Below the pieces are notes generated by a model, which saw only the letters and a program-made list of their open reading frames with translations, did no database searches and was not told the DNA's origin. Below, piece by piece: positions 59,238-64,000 of a stretch of 64,000 nucleotides of DNA; the first letter of the stretch is position 1; every line of letters begins with the position of its first letter. Source of the stretch: Vermamoeba vermiformis (lineage: Eukaryota > Tubulinea > Echinamoebida); NCBI GenBank assembly GCA_045837725.1, contig JBEWZL010000126.1, forward strand, positions 62,001 to 126,000, written 5' to 3'. The position numbers were made by a program, and so were the translations under genes.

Positions 59238-61026
59238 ATGGCTCAAACTGGCGTTGCAAGTCTAATTAACGCTCGCTGGGTCATCCCTATAGTGCCTGAG
59301 AATAAGGTGCTCGAGAACCATACCATTGCTGTCGACAATGCAGGTAAAATCACGAACTAATCTCTCAAGATCCATTCCTTTAATTTAGAAAATTCGACTA
59401 TCATTCTATTTATTCTCCAAATAATATTGTATGTTATAGAGTCCGTTGTATTATAATTTTAAATTGCGGCTCTATTTTTAAAAATACGCTATCCGCTTAG
59501 ATCTTTATTTTCGTGCTAATTATCTTCATAATTATTAGGAGATATCGTCGATGTTTTGCCGATCGAAGAAGCTAAAAAGAAGTATTTGAATGTTCCTAAC
59601 ATCGTGGATCGACCACACCACATCATAATGCCTGGTCTCATCAACATGCACTCCCACAGCCCGATGGTAAGAATTGATGAATAGCAATAACGGAATTGAA
59701 AGAAATATTCGGGAATTGTCGAAACACGATCTGATCTCGTTTGTAGGTTTTACTTCGCGGCTTTGCGGACGATATGCAATTGATGGATTGGCTCAATAAC
59801 AAGATCATGCCCGCTGAACAAAAGTGGGTCACACCTGAGTTCACCAAGGACGGCACCACTCTCGCTGCCGCTGAAATGATTCGCAGTGGTACCACGTGCT
59901 TCAATGACATGTATTTCTTCCCCGAAGCCTCGTACGTGATATAATTATCCATTGTCATGACCATTAACGTTAATTTTTTAGCGCTGAGGCCATTGAGCGT
60001 ATTGGCATGCGTGCTGCTTTTGCTACTGTTATCTTGAAGTTCCCGTCAATGTACAGTGACACTCTCGACGGCTACTTCACTAAGGCACGTGACTTAGGGG
60101 TATAATGATTTGACACTAATCACTTGTAAAGGCCCAACAACTGATCAAACAATACAAAAATCACCCACGTATTCAAATTACTTTGGGCCCTCATGCCCCT
60201 TACACCGTCAATGACGCCCAATTTGAACGTGTCGTGAAGATGGCGCACGAAAACAACGTTAAGATTCACTTGCACTTGCACGAAACTGCCGCTGAAGTCG
60301 AAGGCGGATTGAAGGAGAACAACCAACGCCCGTTCGCTCGTATGGAGAAGTTGGGCGTTATTAATCCCAATTTGATTGCTGTACACTGCACTCAATTGAC
60401 TGATGAAGAGATTGCTTCGCTCGCCAAGCACCATTGCTCCGTCGCGCACTGCCCTGAATCAAACGCCAAGTTGGCTAGCGGCTACTGCCCCGTGCCTAAA
60501 TTGACTCAACAAGGCGCCAACGTATGCCTCGGTACTGACGGTGCTGCCTCGAACAACGATTTGGACATGTTTGTAGAGATGCGCACATCTGCCTTGTTCG
60601 GTAAGTTCTAGTTGTTATGACCGAACTATTACTATTACTATTACTACGTCCTATGCATATACAAACGTTTAACATGTTCGTTTAGCCAAGTACTTCACTA
60701 TGGACGCTAAGGCCGCTGACGCGTTCTCTGTGTTGAAGATGGCAACTATTAACGGTGCCAAAGCCTTGGGCCTCGAGAAACGTATTGGCTCACTGGAAGC
60801 TGGCAAAGAAGCCGACATGATCTCCATTAACCTCAACACAATTGAGACCGTGCCGATGTACAACCCCCTCTCACACTTGGTCTACTGCTCTGGTCGCGAA
60901 TCCGTCAACGACGTCTGGGTCGCTGGCAAGCAATTGATGGAACACAGAAAACTGCTAACTATCGATGAAGCACAAGTTATGGCTAATGCTCGTGCCTGGG
61001 CTGAAAAGATCGCTAAAGACCACTAA
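59238..61026 (+). CDS. amidohydrolase of the TRZ/ATZ (MTA/SAH deaminase-like) family
   Basis: Six exons (59238-59343, 59539-59666, 59747-59931, 59982-60099, 60132-60600, 60686-61026) join to 448 residues. Metal-binding motifs of the amidohydrolase superfamily are all present: PGLINMHSHS near residues 67-76, HLHLHETAAEVE, AVHCTQLT with VAHCPESNAKLASG, and GTDGAASNNDLDMF. The ESNAKLASG and GTDGAASNN boxes are typical of 5-methylthioadenosine/S-adenosylhomocysteine deaminases and related aminohydrolases. The expected reaction is hydrolytic deamination of an adenine-type nucleoside. The intron 60100-60131 is only 32 nt and is needed, since GTATAA would otherwise stop the frame. An in-frame upstream ATG at 59115 would add a basic, Ser/Thr-rich, acid-free leader of 41 residues (MLLRRLTTLFSSG...), which looks like a mitochondrial presequence. 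Confidence 0.9.
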
Positions 61027-61199
61027 ACATTTGTAATAAACTCGTCATTCAAATTTCTCAAAGTATGTCTGACAGATGTGCAACAAGAATTGCGAAAAGA
61101 ATACATTTAAGGCCCTATACTCTTAGTATAGAGTCTGGCTTTATTACATACTATAAATGAACTTAGTTTCACGAACAATAGCAAAATTCTTGAAACATC

Positions 61200-61809
61200 T
61201 TATTTGTTGGCAACGATGGTTTCTTCGAGCTTGGCAGCGTTGGCACCTATTTAATAGTACGATTAATATTTGATCTACCGCAGCAAATAATCAGATCGAA
61301 AATAGAAAAAATTTTCAATTTTCAAGCTGGGCTTATCGCGATAGTCTTTAAGACCTACCCTTGAATTCAGCAACCTTAGCTCCGTTCTTGAAAAATTGGA
61401 AGGTGGGCATAGCAGTGATACCGCAAGCAGCAGCGACGTCTTCAGCCTCATCAACATCAACCTTGAAGCAGGCAATGTCGGTGAATTTCTTGGACATCTC
61501 CTCAAATTTGGGAGAAATCATCTTGCAAGGACCGCACTATAGGACAATTATTAGTACGTATTAACAAAAACAAATCCGATGAAGGAAAACTTTCTACCAA
61601 ATTATTCTATTCGCGCAAAAATATTCGATTTATCCCAGATTATTTTTTCATGTCGGGAGCAAGTTGGTACTGTGCCTAATAGTCACGTAAAGTGACGTAA
61701 ATTTTAAATTACTTACCCAAGTGGCGCTAAAGTCAATGACGACGAGCTTGTCCTTGTTGGCAGCAAGAGCGTTGTCGAATTCGGCCTTGTTCTTAATTTC
61801 GTGGACCAT
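61200..61809 (-). CDS. thioredoxin
   Basis: Three exons (61717-61809, 61359-61536, 61200-61246) encode 105 residues, the classic thioredoxin size. The redox motif WCGPCKM is split by the first intron (ATW / CGPCK). Other family marks are VVIDFSATW, the Asp in KVDVDEAED, and the cis-Pro in ITAMPTFQFFKNG. No targeting peptide is present, so it is probably the cytosolic thioredoxin reduced by thioredoxin reductase. Confidence 0.96.
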
Positions 61810-62329
61810 TGTGGTATGTGTTGTTGTCTTGAGTTTTGATTTTGGACTGAGGAATGGAAAATTGCGCGCTTTTGTTGATCTTCCGACCACGTGCGGCTTC
61901 TAGAAACTTGACTAGTTTTGGTTCTCTTCCCGAGAGCGCCGAGTTATTCTAATTATACCGAAGCACCGAAGAAGCCACGAGAGGGATCTTAAATCACGGT
62001 GGGTGTTCTAGTCGCGCGAGGTTAAACAAATCCAATTTCGGACATCCGCGGCTCGGTTCTATTGCAAACTAGAATACCGAAGACTGTTTTTATTTACAAA
62101 ATATTGCTATTGTATTTGTACATTACTATAAGCGTCTCTAAGAGGAACGTGAAAGCTCCACGAATACCAAAAAATATTTTACAATAATAGGACGATACGG
62201 TCCCGTAGAATAGACGACTGGTTATTACAACATGACACTAATTGTCAATTTTAGTGTAGTGAGGTACGACTCTAAAGACGAAATAAGAATTTAGCTATCG
62301 ATCTAATCGATTGGTTTAGCGTTTCCTGC
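61810..62329. other. intergenic region between thioredoxin and PAXX-like genes
   Basis: About 520 bp holding the thioredoxin promoter and the 3' end of the PAXX-like gene, both on the minus strand. No coding stretch, repeat or RNA gene is seen. Confidence 0.5.
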
Positions 62330-63105
62330 TTACCGCTTGATACGTGGGTTGATAAGACTTCGTCCTGCCTTCCGTTTAACTCCTTTAGGCTGATTCGCGG
62401 CTCTGTTGTTATCTACAGTCAACGTGTCGACCATCGCAGAGGGCTGTGATTGCATCGAGAATGTTGCAACAGGCAAGCTGGATTTGACCTCAGTCTTGAA
62501 ACCTGTAACGATCTTAGCTTCGTCCGTATATTCATAGCTGCACTTACCGTTATTTCTCGCAGAGCCGCCAGCACGCACTTGATCAACCAACGAGAAGACG
62601 AGTTGAACAAACGCGGAGTCATTATCAGGAGCGCGTCTAAGAACGGTGAGGTAAGCAATTTTGAAGAGCAATCCGACAGAATTCACTTACGCCAACTCGA
62701 AAGTAACCGAGGTCTGTTGTTTATCATCAAAAGAGCACCAAATAGTCATCGTAAGCTGATCTTCATCCATTGAAATGAACAAATCATCGTTTCCAAGCGC
62801 TTCTTTAATTTTCTCGAAAAATATTTGCCAAGAGAGGCTCTCCATATCGAGGGCGCGTTTCTGCACCAACAATTAGCAAATCTACGAATTTCAATGATTT
62901 CCTTAAAATAAATTCAAACTACCTGCTTATCCAATGCATCTAGCGAATAACTTGACGCCCATAGCTCTTTGTCGTCCAAGCAAGCACAGCTGACCTTCAG
63001 CTTGGCTTTTCTTGCCTCGAGCTTACAGATGTAGTTCTTACCCAGCGAGGTGACCTTAGCGTAGGTGCTGTCTACAATTATCAAATAATCCTCTGCTTTT
63101 GACAT
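62330..63105 (-). CDS. PAXX: PAXX-like non-homologous end-joining factor
   Basis: Three exons (62923-63105, 62691-62860, 62330-62636) encode up to 219 residues. The N-terminal beta domain contains DDKELWASSYSLDALDKQ, which parallels the ELWSTCFTPDSLAAL segment of vertebrate PAXX, and VTFELA, parallel to its last head strand. A predicted helix follows. The C-terminus KRKAGRSLINPRIKR matches the Ku-binding tail of PAXX (ESLINPGFKSKK) in spacing and in the SLINP core. PAXX is a paralog of XRCC4 and XLF that bridges Ku at DNA double-strand breaks. A 45-nt in-frame segment (62503-62547) has good donor and acceptor sites and is probably a fourth intron, giving 204 residues. It is divergent from the cytochrome b5 gene. 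Confidence 0.78.
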
Positions 63106-63389
63106 CTACAGCTGTTATTTCATTTGAATATTGAAGGACGATTCAAATTGTGTAACGGATAGATTTGAGATTTCGCGGGCCAACAGTCACATGCCCAGTC
63201 CCGTGCAAAGTAAGGCGAATCAGCTGATGCTAGAGCACGACGTATTAACGAAATCTAATGAAGGTCCGCGGACCTCATAATTGGAATTGGTCCACCCAGG
63301 CAAACTCTTTGAAATCTGCGTTGTGTTTCTATTTTTGTCGAAGATTTTGGTTCAAAGCATTTAGTTTTATCAATTCGCACATTAACAAC

Positions 63390-63981
63390 ATGAGCGGACG
63401 TAAGATTACTCTCGCCGAAGTGGCCCAACACAACAAAGCCGATGACTTGTGGATTGTCGTCGCAGGCAAGGTGTATGATGTGACAAAGTTCTTGTCCGAA
63501 CATCCCGGTAAGTTCGTACTACGATAACGTATTTATAAATGATATATTCACCACAATTTAAACATTTTGGCACGTAATTTCGAAAGTGCAACGTTTCTTC
63601 AAAGAGTTTTTTTGGATTCAAATTACGTATTTAAAAATAATTTCAAGAATGAAGCCTTGTAGAATTAGTTATGAATTTACTACGATGATTTTTCGTAATA
63701 TTTCCAATGGAATCATTTATTTAAATGGATTTGTCTCCACAGGTGGCAAGAAGGTCCTCGTTAATGTCGCTGGCAAAGACGCTACCAATCAATTTAATCA
63801 ATTCCACAAAGCCGATGTATTAGACAAATACGCGCCCAAGCTTTACATTGGAGACGTCACCGAAGGAGATGCGCGTCACTCCAACTTGGATAACAAGAAA
63901 TCTGTTCGTACTAACCCCGAAGGAATGACAGTCGCTCCTATGCAATTTGCTGCTGCTTTAGGAGGTAAGCTCAACAAATAG
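63390..63981 (+). CDS. soluble cytochrome b5-like heme protein
   Basis: Two exons (63390-63507, 63743-63981) encode 118 residues. The cytochrome b5 heme-binding core is clear: [39 protein letters not shown] with the first heme His, and [12 protein letters not shown] with the second His, then YIGDV. The intron splits HPG/GKK. No C-terminal membrane anchor follows; the protein ends [10 protein letters not shown], so it is either a soluble form or, if the GGTAAG at 63964 is used as a donor, continues beyond the window. It likely passes electrons to desaturase- or hydroxylase-type partners. Confidence 0.93.
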
Positions 63982-64000
63982 TCGACAATTATGCCTTAAA

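Noticed and set aside
1-64000. CRISPR arrays, rRNA genes and tRNA genes
   Set aside because: No regularly spaced short repeats, no rRNA-like conserved blocks and no clear tRNA cloverleaf were found by eye. A tRNAscan-SE and Infernal run would settle it.

Overview
The window is nuclear DNA of a microbial eukaryote with compact, intron-dense genes. Nearly every gene is cut by GT-AG introns of about 45-65 bp, often with a CTAAC/CTAAT branch-like motif near the 3' end. All three stop codons are used, and genes lie on both strands with small gaps. The mix (Crinkler-type NTPase, F-box/ankyrin proteins, giant DUF3638 proteins, large GTPases, PAXX) suggests a free-living or host-associated protist. 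I cannot name the lineage.

Layout. 0.7-6.5 kb (+): a giant adenosine-deaminase-like protein with a lipase-like second half. 6.7-9.2 kb (-): a secreted sedolisin (S53) pe­ptidase. 10.0-11.6 kb (+): a secreted protein of unknown function. 11.8-13.8 kb (-): a GB1-like large GTPase with an Hsp20-like tail and one frame break. 14.8-19.3 kb (-): a fusion of Bro-N-like, dynamin-like GTPase and OTU protease domains. These two GTPase genes carry the same ~0.53-kb upstream module. 20.9-22.8 kb (+): GMC oxidoreductase. 22.9-24.5 kb (-): Crinkler-like P-loop NTPase. 24.7-59.1 kb (all -): two F-box/ankyrin/ParB-like genes flanking two giant DUF3638/DUF3645-type genes. 59.2-64 kb: housekeeping genes (amidohydrolase, thioredoxin, PAXX, cytochrome b5).

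Main discovery. A 7.9-kb DNA transposon (47681-55585) sits inside intron 2 of the second giant gene. Its ends are imperfect inverted repeats beginning CCCTTT, flanked by a 4-bp ATAT duplication. Removing the element and one ATAT leaves a 64-nt GT-AG intron. It carries two genes. One encodes a piggyBac transposase fused in frame, across phase-matched exons, to an N-terminal ubiquitin-specific protease with the Cys, His and Asp residues in place. The other encodes a 743-aa protein I cannot assign. A cluster of strong hairpins lies between the transposase stop and one end.

Ubiquitin is a recurrent theme: F-box adaptors, OTU protease, USP-transposase, and DUF3638-family giants that are often linked to ubiquitin in annotation. 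The second giant gene has decayed (two frameshifts and a nonsense codon) and the first has one in-frame TGA near its N-terminus. Their C-terminal thirds are almost identical in places while the N-terminal halves are well diverged, which suggests gene conversion.

Exon coordinates were read by eye from splice consensus and frame continuity and could be off by a base or two.
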